From Branchinecta lynchi (lineage: Eukaryota; Arthropoda; Branchiopoda; Anostraca; Branchinectidae), in assembly GCA_023053575.1 (NCBI GenBank), contig JAKZAP010000001.1:30584533-30648532 (forward strand): a stretch of DNA of 64,000 bases, written 5' to 3'. The position numbers were made by a program, and so were the translations under genes. The notes below the pieces were generated by a model, which did not search any database, was not told where the DNA came from, and worked only from the letters and a program-made list of their open reading frames with translations. Positions 28,201 through 34,134 of the stretch are shown here, one piece after another. The first letter of the stretch is position 1. Every line of letters begins with the position of its first letter.

Positions 28201-30460
28201 GAAAATAGAAAAATCGTTCCAGCCTTGACGTCAGAAAGCCAGAATTCGTGACGTCATGCGTAGTAACTACGGTAAGTAGGGGGGAACACGCTCCCTATTG
28301 ACGAATGAACACTGGCCAATTTTGTATAGACGAATTATTCTATTCATGGATACTGTGTCTTGCGCTTTGGATAGGCTTAGAAATAGTGACTGGTAGGCCG
28401 CAGAGATCCAAAGGCAGGTACGGAGGACACTGTCAGTTTGCCTAATCCGACATTGAACCTACAGCGAACTCATTTACTGGACATTATTCGTTTCTTTCAT
28501 TTGACTGATATTGCCCACACGATGTTTTAGGCGTGAGAGTAGGATGTAGGCGGGTCGCTTCACTCTAGGGTCATGACAGCGATCAGTGACTGAGGGTTCA
28601 CAAGAAATAAAACATAAGTCAGATATTATCGGATATTATAGGTTTCATTTTAGAGTTGGTCTGCCGTCTGGAAAAACCATTCGTCGCTAAGACTTGCCGC
28701 CCTGGCTCATTGTGTTCGTCGATGATGAACGGACAAGCCAGTAAAATTCATTCCGGCTTGTTTTAGTCTCCACTAGGCAAAGAGCAAACTAACACTAAGG
28801 AGTAGCGCCAAAACTTGTACAAAGTGATACACACTTGAATAGCAGCAATACTAGCACCACTAGCGATAGAGAACGTCCATACCGAAAATCATTCAGTCGT
28901 GCACCAATGGTGGCTCCAATAAATTCATATTCTGAATATAGCAAAAAAAGATACAACCTTCCCTGTTTCATCGATGAGTGCAGATCGCCTCTTAGCTTTA
29001 CCAGAAATTTCTAAACCCGCAAGTTTGTCTCGTTTTAAATGCCGCAAGCGCAGTGGGCGGCGCTACAAGTATAGCCGTTTGCAAAGCATAACAAGACCAA
29101 AGGTTTCGATGGGATCCCACAAATTTAATAATTGATCCAGACAATCGGGTCTTATAGAGGTTCCGGTTTTCGCACTTAACTAATAAAATTTAGAAACAGA
29201 TTAAGGCAAATGGCAATAATCTGAGAAGTTCTAATATGGATTCACCATGTGTGTTTACCCCTATAGCCTGCGTCATATCTACTTTGACGAAAGTTCCTGC
29301 TTACTTCTGCCAAATGTCCGGTTTCAACCGGATTCCGGGCGAACTACTTGTCTTGCAAACAATTTAAGTTCGAAAACGGATTCAGCATATCTCCTTACCC
29401 TACATCGAACCTCTAATCAACTTCAGATAAAACTTCAACTTTTAACAAATTTTCCGAGTTCAGCCGGATTCGCGGCGAACTATGTGTCCCAGTAGAAAAT
29501 GATTGTAATACACAAATTCAGCATGTCTTTTTTTCGATCGAAATCGAACACCTAATGAAATTCATATAAAACTTTTACTTTTTGAACAAATTTGCCGGTT
29601 TTGGCCGGATTCCGGGCGATCTACTTGTCCAACGACAAAATCATTCTCATATTCGGATTCAGCATGTTTCCCTATCCTGAAATCGAACCCCTAATCAACT
29701 TCAGATTAAACTTATATTTTTGACAAATTTTCCGGTTCTGGCCAGATTCCCAGCGATCCACTTGTCCGACGAGAAAATCATTTTCATATTCGGATTCAGC
29801 ATGTCTCCTTACCCCTAAATCGGACATCTAATCAACTTCAGATAAAACTTTTACTTTAAGCAAACTTTCCGGTTTTGGCCGGATTCCGGGTGAACTAATT
29901 TTCCGGCGAGAAAATGGTTTTCACATTCGCGTTCAGCATGTCATCTTACCCCTTAATCGACTATCTCATTAGCTTTTAAAAAATTATTTCGTCACCCCTT
30001 AATTTGAAACCCCTCCCCCTCCCCTAAATATGCAGCTATCGGGTCCATCTACGAACTTGACCTTTCCATTGACGTGAAGAACATTCACACCAAGTTTCAT
30101 CAAAATATCCCATTCCGTTCGAGAGTTATCGTGCTGACAGACGGACGGACAGACAGACAACTTTTGCGATGTCATAGGTATCCCTCCACTTACGTTTTGG
30201 GATCCCAAAATGCATAGGTATTGACGCTACTCCCTAGCATTATTTTGCTATGGCATGCGGTCAGGCCACAAGCCAATCAGCGGCGCGGGATCACTTCTCA
30301 CTACTCCTATCATTTTGTCATCATACTCCTGTGGATTCCCCCAAACGATTTGGTCAACTTTTGAGTAAATCTAACAAGGCTGTTTTCCAGTTGCTTACTT
30401 CAACAACTCGTACGCAGTTTCTAGGCGTAAGCTTCCATCCAAGTGCACGTGAAGTTCGAC
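10115..30460 (-). CDS. ADA: adenosine deaminase gene, eight exons found, first coding exon missing
   Basis: ADA deaminates adenosine and deoxyadenosine to inosine forms in purine salvage. It is a zinc-dependent TIM-barrel enzyme, normally cytosolic. Eight minus-strand exons join in phase: 62+126+239+105+113+170+127+168 nt = 1110 nt, i.e. 369 residues plus stop with no interruption. Visible landmarks are HVH (two zinc His), the DIAG glycine region, HAGE (zinc His and catalytic Glu), GHGY (catalytic His) and NTDD (zinc Asp plus neighbouring Asp). Human ADA has 363 residues; its first exon codes for only about 11, so just the N-terminus is missing here. HVHLDG, HAGE and SLNTDD separate it from ADA-like (ADAL) deaminases. 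Introns range from 220 bp to 5.2 kb and hold most of the transposons of the left half. The C-terminal tail after the last helix looks longer than in vertebrates. Exons come from my own translation; expression is untested. Confidence 0.93.
10395..10490 (+). repeat. LINE-type tail in the smallest ADA intron
   Basis: GTGTGTGTATGGCTTTGCTT, GGGTATCCCAAGTTGGC and TTATAATTAAATAAATAAAC have the form of LINE 3-prime ends. It makes up almost half of the 220-bp intron between the last two ADA exons. Confidence 0.4.
10503..10629 (-). CDS. ADA: ADA exon with NTDD zinc motif
   Basis: Acceptor TTTTTTTCTTTCAG, donor GTAATT. Encodes FARDGMNFSLNTDDTTVTET then DEYRLVRSWGLTDEDIAKA. SLNTDD carries the last zinc Asp and the adjacent substrate-binding Asp. 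It ends on a complete codon. Confidence 0.94.
10630..11529. other. ADA intron, unrecognised part
   Basis: No repeat was recognised with confidence. The frame at 10820-11191 on the minus strand lacks a domain and is not needed for ADA, because the exon phases already join across it. Confidence 0.4.
11530..12015 (-). repeat. two family-A fragments, minus strand
   Basis: 11530-11748 ends with the inverted start phrase CGAAACCTTTGGTCTTGTT. 11823-12015 begins with the inverted end phrase CCAAAACGTAAGTGGAGGG and holds the CCGTCCGTCTGT stretch. The order shows two separate minus-strand pieces and not one element. Confidence 0.65.
11995..12365 (-). repeat. family-H repeat, uninterrupted copy (minus)
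   Basis: The reverse complement reads AAAGGACACCTCGCACCATT, TACTCTTCAACTTACAGTA, GACCCGTTGACTTTTAGC, ATGGAAAAGCTTCTCGCAGA and GGGGTCTCCGGGTTTAGAAA. The same order of blocks occurs at 55050-55450. The copy at 22485/26321 is split by a Helentron-like element, and this copy is one of two that preserve the empty site. A shared peptide (MEKLLAD..RRQR, MYR.KLGSPGLEIYG) suggests a coding ancestor that I cannot identify. Confidence 0.65.
12501..12715 (+). repeat. 17-bp minisatellite containing TTAGGG
   Basis: About 13 units of GGTATTAGGGTACACAC with GA/GT/CA/TA variants at the unit junction; one unit is shortened near 12690. TTAGGG or TTAGGC occurs once per unit. It lies in an ADA intron. Confidence 0.9.
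12716..13245. other. ADA intron spacer
   Basis: T-rich stretch with a 13-nt A run near 13073. On the minus strand near 13140 a GGGTTCAAATCCC word resembles a tRNA B box, but no companion A box was found. Confidence 0.4.
13246..13565 (+). pseudogene. LINE 3-prime end with reverse-transcriptase C-terminal relic
   Basis: The frame 13258-13485 includes FNIMRRKALVNFVTRLDRTR and NPLLQAV, resembling the C-terminal part of CR1/L2-type LINE ORF2. It is followed by TAA, an AATTAAATATA stretch and a TTGATTGATTGATT tail. It is a 5-prime truncated sense insertion between ADA exons. Confidence 0.6.
13658..13827 (-). CDS. ADA: ADA exon with GHGY motif
   Basis: Acceptor TAAGCTTTCTAG, donor GTAAGT. Encodes ALDELKAERIGHGYHCVDD, NVYERCLREQVHLECCPWSS, LMTGSV and THPIV, matching vertebrate ILKTERVGHGYHT...FEVCPWSSYLTG. 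The His after GHG is the catalytic histidine. It ends with CG of an Arg codon. Confidence 0.94.
13974..13990. repeat. poly-C tract
   Basis: An uninterrupted run of about 15 C in an ADA intron, one of more than a dozen C/G runs in the window. Confidence 0.9.
14005..14290. repeat. cluster of TTAACGATCGTTAA-type palindromes
   Basis: TTAACGATTGTTAA (about 14017 and 14123), TTAACGATCGTTAA (about 14207) and TTAACAATTGTTAA (about 14248) are spaced 40-110 bp apart. GCGTTCCAGG / GTTCCAGAG and the terminal GTTATGGAACGCAACC are related words. Probably a MITE, but its boundaries are unclear. Confidence 0.6.
14291..14910. other. ADA intron spacer
   Basis: AT-rich, with a 13-nt A run near 14580. Nothing recognised. 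Confidence 0.35.
14911..15240 (-). pseudogene. LINE ORF2 C-terminal relic (CR1/L2-like), frameshifted
   Basis: The minus-strand frame starts YCPAWGSQVQDTINLSEKLE then VQIRASKIIL, the usual LINE phrase after the polymerase domain (W.P......LE.VQ.RA...I). It then continues in another frame as CLLRILSLYNRRKELILNFG. Intact relatives read these continuously, so at least one frameshift has occurred. It is antisense-compatible with ADA, on the same strand. Confidence 0.6.
15592..15704 (-). CDS. ADA: ADA exon with HAGE catalytic motif
   Basis: Acceptor CTTTTTGTTTTGTAG, donor GTAAAG. Encodes EELNLFDEDVAVFVSAQREG and IRRTVHAGESGGPAEVQK. HAGE supplies a zinc His and the catalytic Glu. It ends on a complete codon (phase 0). 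Confidence 0.94.
15810..16005 (+). repeat. imperfect direct repeat about 155 bp apart
   Basis: TTAATTAGATGTTGTAGCAG and TCACGCCCTTTGATATATAA near 15812 recur as TTAATAGATATTGTAGCAG and TCACGCCCTGTGATATATAA near 15967. The second copy leads into the LINE fragment. It may be a duplicated LINE segment or a long target duplication. Confidence 0.6.
15990..16170 (+). pseudogene. LINE C-terminal zinc-knuckle fragment
   Basis: The frame contains RVLKCWLQAQANCIPLRKRY, WEFF and CVCPLCGEVGDGLDHFL. The CPLCG...HFL knuckle with an upstream LR.G..LP.-like phrase is characteristic of the C-terminus of several LINE clades. The downstream sequence diverges. Confidence 0.6.
16185..16290. repeat. terminus of a CAGGGGCGTCAC-type DNA element
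   Basis: CTGCAGTAAAAGTCGGTAAA and the end GGCTAGTAACGCCTCTG match, inverted, the left end at 48174 and the terminal repeat of the hAT element at 40585. Only one end is seen. Confidence 0.45.
16530..16560 (+). repeat. GATA microsatellite
   Basis: A short GATAGATATAGATAGATAG run in an ADA intron. Confidence 0.8.
16837..16930 (-). ncRNA. two tRNA-like 5-prime halves in tandem
   Basis: On the minus strand, CCCCTAGCTCAGTGGTAGAGC then ATCGGTCTAGAG gives a textbook tRNA D-arm and A box. Just upstream on the same strand, CCCCTGTAGCTAAGTGGTGA then AGTATTGGTTCTAGG is a weaker version. No B box (GGTTCGAATCC) is found at the expected spacing. These are likely tRNA pseudogenes or the head of a tRNA-derived SINE, not functional tRNAs. 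Confidence 0.5.
17332..18658 (+). repeat. family-A element, near full length
   Basis: Begins ACAAGACCAAAGGTTTCGAT and ends TACGTTTTGGATCCCAAAA. The interior has repeated units of about 150-165 bp built on GTTTTGGCCGGATTCCGGGC, CAGCATGTCTTCTTACCCC and GAACATCTAATCAACTTC. A CAG-rich patch (GATGCTGCAGCGCTGC region) occurs near 17740-17840. The 3-prime part has a C-rich spot, then CCCATCTTCGGATTTGACC and a GACGGGCGGACGGACAACTT stretch. Confidence 0.75.
18815..19290. repeat. Penelope-like / stem-loop repeat, inverted pair
   Basis: The antisense tail CATATTTGATAGTGCAGAAT leads into the hairpin CGAACTTGCGGG/CCCACAAGTTCG. Two sense units follow at about 18945 and 19170, each with GAGGACCCTTGCCAAGAAGG, CCGAAATATAGCTC and CAGCTGAC.TATCCG. 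The second ends ATGATTCGCAGTCAGCTTGG. In an ADA intron. Confidence 0.65.
19333..19437 (-). CDS. ADA: ADA exon with DIAG motif
   Basis: Acceptor TTTTTTTCTTCCAG, donor GTTAGT. Encodes WSSEILRLAKKYRRDGVVGI then DIAGVARETDSTSK. It aligns with vertebrate SLEVLELCKKY...VVAMDLAGDE, whose Gly contacts the substrate. Exact phase match on both sides (G|GA and G|AA). Confidence 0.93.
19600..19912 (-). other. unidentified open frame in ADA intron
   Basis: Minus-strand frame of 74 codons containing ASVTFLDVSSSLSKIMDN and HDVVHCFLAED then stop. A weakly similar DVSSSL stretch occurs in the minus frame at 54408-54623. It is not part of ADA (phases join without it). It may be an old transposon product; no function can be assigned. 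Confidence 0.3.
20010..20655 (+). mobile_element. family-D hAT-like MITE with LINE-tail insertion
   Basis: Left terminus CAGAACAAAATAACACTAG, right terminus ATGTTATTTTGCTCTG. The 8-bp TAAAGATC occurs exactly at 20002-20009 and 20656-20663, giving a perfect target duplication. A 278-bp LINE tail at 20355-20632 interrupts it near the right end. Body as in the copy at 42347. Confidence 0.85.
20355..20632 (-). mobile_element. short LINE 3-prime end inserted in family-D MITE
   Basis: The reverse complement ends GGCCCTTGGGCTTTATTGGG, AATAAATTCATTCATT. It is bounded by a 10-bp direct repeat CTCCCTAATG (20345-20354 and 20633-20642). This is a textbook 5-prime truncated retro-insertion. Confidence 0.8.
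21335..21587. repeat. perfect 123-bp-arm palindrome
   Basis: The left arm 21335-21457 is the exact reverse complement of 21465-21587, around a 7-nt spacer (TGTAACC). Each arm carries one copy of the GGACCCTTGCCAAGAAGGGC stem-loop family. As a result the same peptide (NKKIDSLTRTLAKKGRNIAD) reads on both strands. Confidence 0.95.
21336..21628 (+). mobile_element. Penelope-like head-to-head insertion with 12-bp target duplication
   Basis: The palindrome plus a tail (AATAAATGTTTCAAAGTCAG, GGGCTCAAAG) is bounded by TAAACCCCCTCC at 21324-21335 and again at 21629-21640. An exact 12-bp duplication and an inverted partial copy are typical of target-primed retro-insertion, and inverted partial second copies are known in Penelope-like elements. 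No reverse transcriptase is present, so the assignment is an inference. Confidence 0.65.
22203..22441 (-). CDS. ADA: ADA exon, DLVAIERIAYEF to ILACIRGMK
   Basis: Acceptor TCTCTTCCTTAG, donor GTACGT. Encodes IERIAYEFCEDKASDDVIYV, EAHYSPQLL and QDFNIKAKSILACIRGMK, matching vertebrate IKRIAYEF..., VRYSPH and VKARSILCCMR. It ends with one base of a Gly codon. A family-H repeat carrying a 3.8-kb Helentron-like insertion begins within roughly 50-90 bp upstream of the acceptor, so the splice signals of this exon sit next to transposon DNA. Confidence 0.93.
22485..22527 (+). repeat. family-H repeat, left part (split copy)
   Basis: CTTTAAAGGACCCCTCGCAC then TATTT, identical in layout to 55072-55095. 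The right part continues at 26321. Confidence 0.75.
22528..26320 (+). mobile_element. Helentron-like non-autonomous element, copy 1
   Basis: The 5-prime end GTGTTGCGAGAGCAATAC then TTTGGTTTTG is inverted near the 3-prime end (CAAAACCAAAGTGTTGC, TCTCGCAACAC at about 26225-26253). A tail of about 65 nt follows with CCGGCGAAGCCGG, a perfect GTTGCCCGGGCAAC hairpin and GTAGGTCTAG. No target duplication beyond T; the insertion point lies in a run of T. The body has a long poly-T near 22563, then four copies of a composite unit starting at about 23733, 24273, 25009 and 25841 (core TATCACGGGAGAGGGACTTG ... CTGTAACCTAGGATTAACTG). No helicase or Rep protein is encoded. Layout fits Helitron2/Helentron derivatives. 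It lies in the largest ADA intron. Confidence 0.75.
26321..26441 (+). repeat. family-H repeat, right part (split copy)
   Basis: TACTCTTCAACTTACAATAT, AGGCTGTGCTTTCAACAAAT and GAGACCCGTTGACTT resume the repeat broken at 22527, and then join a family-A start. Confidence 0.75.
26442..27545 (+). repeat. family-A fragments with a local tandem duplication
   Basis: A family-A start occurs at 26442 (ACAAGGCCAAAGGTGTCGAT) and again at 27084. An internal family-A stretch lies at about 26985-27083. At 26813-26960 an approximately 78-bp unit (GTCACATCTGCTCCCAAA ... GGGTCGTTGAGTTTGAGT) is duplicated in tandem. Confidence 0.6.
27623..27748 (-). CDS. ADA: ADA exon, QKNLALPG to IFLPGV
   Basis: Flanked by ATTTTTCTTAG and GTAAGT. 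The first base completes Lys, then 41 codons including EEYTDLHAFLQKF and SIFLPGV, ending with AT of an Ile codon. It corresponds to the LTLPDFLAKFDYYMPAI region of vertebrate ADA that shapes the substrate pocket. Phase joins exactly with both neighbours. Confidence 0.9.
27999..28291 (+). mobile_element. MITE with GAGCGTGTTCC terminal repeats
   Basis: Left GAGCGTGTTCCACCC, right GGGGGGAACACGCTC. The interior holds AGTTACTAT / AGTAACTA palindromic blocks and TGACGTCA. A partial relative lies at 455-578. A possible CCT duplication at the edges is too short to be decisive. Confidence 0.65.
28292..28779. other. ADA intron spacer
   Basis: No gene or repeat recognised. Confidence 0.35.
28780..30252 (+). 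mobile_element. family-D hAT-like MITE carrying a full family-A insertion
   Basis: The degenerate left end AAGAGCAAACTAACACTAAG and right end CTAGCATTATTTTGCTATG are family-D termini. The body at 28800-29090 has TAGCACCACTAGCGATAGAG and AAATGCCGCAAGCGCAGTGG. Family A occupies 29091-30210. Confidence 0.75.
29091..30210 (+). repeat. family-A element with both ends defined by nesting
   Basis: Inserted in a family-D MITE, so its limits are clear: ACAAGACCAAAGGTTTCGAT to TTTTGGGATCCCAAAA. GCATA flanks both sides (29086-29090 and 30212-30216). The interior has roughly six 150-165 bp units (GCCGGATTCCGGGCGA, CAGCATGTC, AATCAACTTCAGATAAAACT). Near the end come CTACGAACTTGACC and a GACGGACGGACAGACAGACA run. 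No protein is encoded. Confidence 0.8.
30399..30460 (-). CDS. ADA: ADA exon with HVH zinc motif (second coding exon by homology)
   Basis: The acceptor TTTTTTCAG precedes GTC and the donor is GTAAGC. It encodes VELHVHLDGSLRLETAYELL plus two bases (AA) of a Lys codon completed in the next exon. The two His of HVH are the first zinc ligands. At 62 nt it has, to my recollection, the same length and phase as human ADA exon 2, so intron positions look ancient. No initiator ATG exists here; the preceding exon must end in phase 0. Confidence 0.92.
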
Positions 30461-31124
30461 CTGAAAAAAGAAATATGTCAAAAAAGTGAAATCTCCAAAT
30501 TCGTAACCCCCGCCACAGTGGCTAGATGTGGTACGGACAAATAATTGCCTCATCTAGGGCATATTTTTCTACCAGCCATACAAGCTTCACTCGCACAAGA
30601 GCATTTCCGGGAAAAGTCAGGTACCATCGAACGTCTTGAAAATTGTATTTCTGGGGAAAGTCCCGCAACCCTTCCAACTCCGCCATCACCTGTTCCTGAC
30701 CATGAAATGGCACACTTTGGGAATATGCTCGATTGCATTGCTCATTAGAGGGTCCATGCGTTAACCGAATATCCCGACGTGTTTGGACACGTTACACAAT
30801 TTCCGCCCCCCCCCCCCCCCTTCCAGCTCCTTCAACCGCAGCCCGATGCGCATCGGGCATATAAACGTGCACACCTGGGTCAATTTCTACAACAACCTAT
30901 CAAGTTTAACTGGAAGCGAAGCATTACCCACAAATGTTCGGTCCATCTCTACCCACCTCCCCACTCATTGAGGTTGGATCAATCCCGTAATACGACATAT
31001 GGTCTTTTTACCATTCCCACTTCAGCCCAATCCCTAGACTAGTTTGTCCCCTAAGCGTGTTACAAAATTTCCGGCGTACTACCACCAATCAAGTTTCATT
31101 CAAAACGGATATGCGTGTGTCAGA
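30461..31124. other. upstream of recognised ADA exons; first exon not found
   Basis: Overlapping frames at 30522-30748 on both strands, a poly-C run near 30807, and repeat-like text (CAATTTCCGCCCCC). ADA needs an upstream exon ending in phase 0, probably coding about 10 residues. I could not locate it here or to the right with confidence. Confidence 0.4.
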
Positions 31125-31148
31125 CCCCCCCCCCCCCCCCCCCCCCCC
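31125..31148. repeat. 24-nt poly-C tract
   Basis: An uninterrupted C run. A 14-nt G run follows at 31309-31322. Confidence 0.95.
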
Positions 31149-31262
31149 AGTGGCGAAGCATCCCCAGCGAAACGTCCCCATGGAAAAACCTACCCTTAAA
31201 AAACATCCCCGCGACAAAATGTCCCCGTGGCGAAACATCCCCATTCGAAACCTCCCCATGGT
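31149..31262 (-). repeat. degenerate AACGTCCCCATGG minisatellite (minus orientation)
   Basis: Repeats of the form GCGAAACGTCCCCATGG / GACAAAATGTCCCCGTGG, the reverse complement of the array at 32091-32310. Confidence 0.75.
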
Positions 31263-31594
31263 CACCAAAATAAAGTATGATCATAGTTTTTCGGGGGAGG
31301 AGGGGGTTGGGGGGGGGGGGGGATTTCGTGATTTATATCAGACCCTGCATTCTTTTAAAGCGGATTTATTTAAAACCAGAGCAAGGAAATGAGAGATTAA
31401 AATCGCCTAGGTGTATAGTTTAAATATTATCCAAAGCAATACAAGGTTCACTATAGAAAATATCTAACTTCCCATCCCACTTTATTTATTCCCATCACAC
31501 CATAACGGTACTACACGGATTTTTGTATTCTCCTTGGTTGGACCCTTTTTAGCGAGATCAGGCTTCCGCTTGTTTCATCCGAGGAACCTATTGG

Positions 31595-31800
31595 TAAAAA
31601 AAAAAAAAAAAAAAAAAGTTATTTATTTATTTATTTATATATTTAACTAAATGGACGGCCAACAAGGGCCATATACATCTACAAACACCAACAAAACAAA
31701 ATTAAGAACAAAACACTAATTCACTGAAGGAGAGAAATTGCAGAAGAGCCTACTACCTACTACTGCTGACCAGTAAAGAGCCCAGAGAAAGGTGTAATAC
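31595..31800 (-). repeat. LINE-type tail, minus strand
   Basis: A 23-nt A run, then TTATTTATTTATTTATTTAT and ATGGACGGCCAACAAGGGCC. Read on the minus strand this is the GGCCCTTGTTGGC...AAATAAATAAATAA form of the tails at 20355 and 59140. Confidence 0.55.
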
Positions 31801-31844
31801 ACTATATACTTTGCCGGGAGACAGTGCCAGGCCCGTATCCAGGA

Positions 31845-31990
31845 ATTTATTTCGGGGGAGGGGGGGGGGTGCCTGCGGGTCGGACAAAAAAGACATAGAT
31901 TAGAGGGAAAATCCTATAAAAATGTTTAATTTTGTATGTTTCGGGGGGGGGGGGGGGGTCAACCCCCTTACCCCCTCCATCCGTTACTGA
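31845..31990. repeat. poly-G tracts
   Basis: G runs near 31855-31869 and at 31943-31958, embedded in repeated TTTCGGGGGAGG / TTTCGGGGGGG text. Confidence 0.8.
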
Positions 31991-32090
31991 CTACAGAGAA
32001 TGAGAGGATGTTCCTACATCTCTAATTCAATATCTGAAGATGTTTTACCTCGGCCATCCGCCTGCAGACGAAGTTGAAGTTGAAAAGTCT

Positions 32091-32310
32091 TGGGGACGTT
32101 TCGCCACGGGGACGTTTTGTCATGGGGACGTTTCGCCATGGGGACGTTTTGTCATGGGGCGTTTCGCCACGGGGACATTTCGCCGGACGTTTTGTAATGG
32201 TTATGTTTCGCCATGGGGACGTTTTGCCACGGGAACGTTTCGCCATGGGGACGTTTTGCAACGAGACGTTTCGCCGGGGACAATTTGCCATGGGGACGTT
32301 TCGTCGGTAA
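32091..32310 (+). repeat. GGGGACGTTTCGCC minisatellite
   Basis: About a dozen units of GGGGACGTTTCGCCATGG alternating with GGGGACGTTTTGTCATGG. It opens frames on both strands (for example HGDVSPWGRF repeats), which I read as by-products of the array. Confidence 0.9.
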
Positions 32311-34134
32311 GCTTTAGGCAGAATTACAGACATTACGGTCGCTATATGACAGTTAAGCTGACGGATGCAACTGCCATAAAAAATACGAAGCGGGACCCTG
32401 GGATTGGCTTATGTGATTCATATACGTCACAATACGCGACTGGAAAGAAAGGTGGAGACTAAGCTCGGTTATATACCGGGACATGCTACTGGGAAATTAG
32501 ATACTGGAAGTTCCAGAACCTTCGCTTCTACTATACTGATTAGATCAAAATCACTCATAAACATGGTTATTTGTAAGATTATGGGCCTTGAGCTCTACAT
32601 TACTGATAAATTGTTAAAATGACAAATAAGCATGGTTATGAGACAGTTAACTGTTATCCTGAAAAGATGAATCACCAGTGGAGAACCATAAAATCTGAAT
32701 CCGTCTTTTTTGCTGGCCAAAGCTAAGTGGTTTCCCACGCCAGGCGTAACATCTCAATCGCAATCATGCTGTCATTAAATCCGACACAAAGAAGACTCAT
32801 CGAATAATAGAGGTCAAATCATATATATTCAGGCTAAGTGAAAATAATGACGTGGAAGACAATCGTGGTTTTCAAGGCCTTAAGAAAAAACCGTCACAGC
32901 AAATAAACGTGATTGCGTGACTTATGAGCTGGTTATTCACTAAGAATAGAACTTTGAACGGCAGTTAAAACATAAGATCGAAACCATCGCTTCAATGGCG
33001 GTGTATCTAAAATAACACAACGTTTATGTTTCTGCAGCAGAGATTCGTCCGTGGGAGCGGACGAAGAAACTATTTAGGGCTCTTATTACTCCGTGTGCTG
33101 AGACGGAAGCAAAGAGTCAAATTTGCGACCATTAATCTCGAATTTCTTCTGCTTAAAGTCTTTGATTCATGTGGGCCGAGAAGGTGGGAGGTACCATCAT
33201 TTTTCGATGGGTCGGATTTTTCCGAACACACTGTTACCTTTGTTTCCCCCAAAATCCTCACGGTAGCCAACGTTATCCACAAATTACTTGAACACAATTC
33301 ACTCCTGAACACCAAACCGCCATTGCTAATTAACTATTCATTGACCTCCTGGCGCTGGTCAAAAGATTACTAAAACCTTCGAGTTGATGTGGACGTTTTA
33401 GATATGTCGGAAGAAGAAATCATCGGCCAGTTTGACATTAGTTGGTCTCGGAAGCTGAATAATTTGGCTCACTTTCATAATCTTCAAGAAATCACTATAA
33501 CGAATTTATAATTTACTTCGTTTGCTTATTGTGATCTAGTTTACATCCTTAATTCTTTGGACTTACGGGAATTAACAAGAAAAAACAGAACACAAAATAC
33601 TTAAAGAAATCAATAATGCAAATAATTAGTTTAATTTTTCCACACATTTTAAGTATGCCGGTTACAGTAAAAACATTTTGTTAGAACCAAAGTCAATCTA
33701 TGATTCCATCCTCCCCACGTCTGGCGTTTCCGACCCGCGCCGCTAGATGACCCAGTGGTCGGATCGAGTCGTGGTTTCATCTTGGATATTGGGGGGTGGG
33801 GGGGTCTAGACCTTATAAGTGGTAGACTGCTTATGATATAACTCCTTTAACAAACAGAAAGATTCATTCAGACAGAATCGTCAAGTAAGGTAGCACGTTT
33901 GTTTACATGGCGTTCAGTTAAATGGTTTACCCTTTGACCGGTGTTTAAAATCACTCAACCAAGCAAGTAATTGCACTTGACCATTTTTCTACTAGTTATT
34001 TATTAAGACGATTCAAAGCTCGATTCATTTTTTTTTTTTTTACCATTCTTCCCTCCACCTCAGTGACAACAGTGTGTCACCTACTCTTTAACTTTTACCT
34101 TAAAATGTTTACAAAACAGAATCGAAAGCTTAGT
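32311..34134. other. no recognised gene
   Basis: Largest stretch without recognised repeats. The frame at 33026-33373 (+, 115 aa, with KFATINLEFLLLKVF and VTFVSPKILTVANVIHKLL) shows no domain I know and no matching splice partners. Poly-T near 34029. Confidence 0.35.

Noticed and set aside
32040..32462. Protein with repeated HGDV / RFATGTF motifs
   Set aside because: The pattern is the translation of a minisatellite, with no initiation context or homologue.
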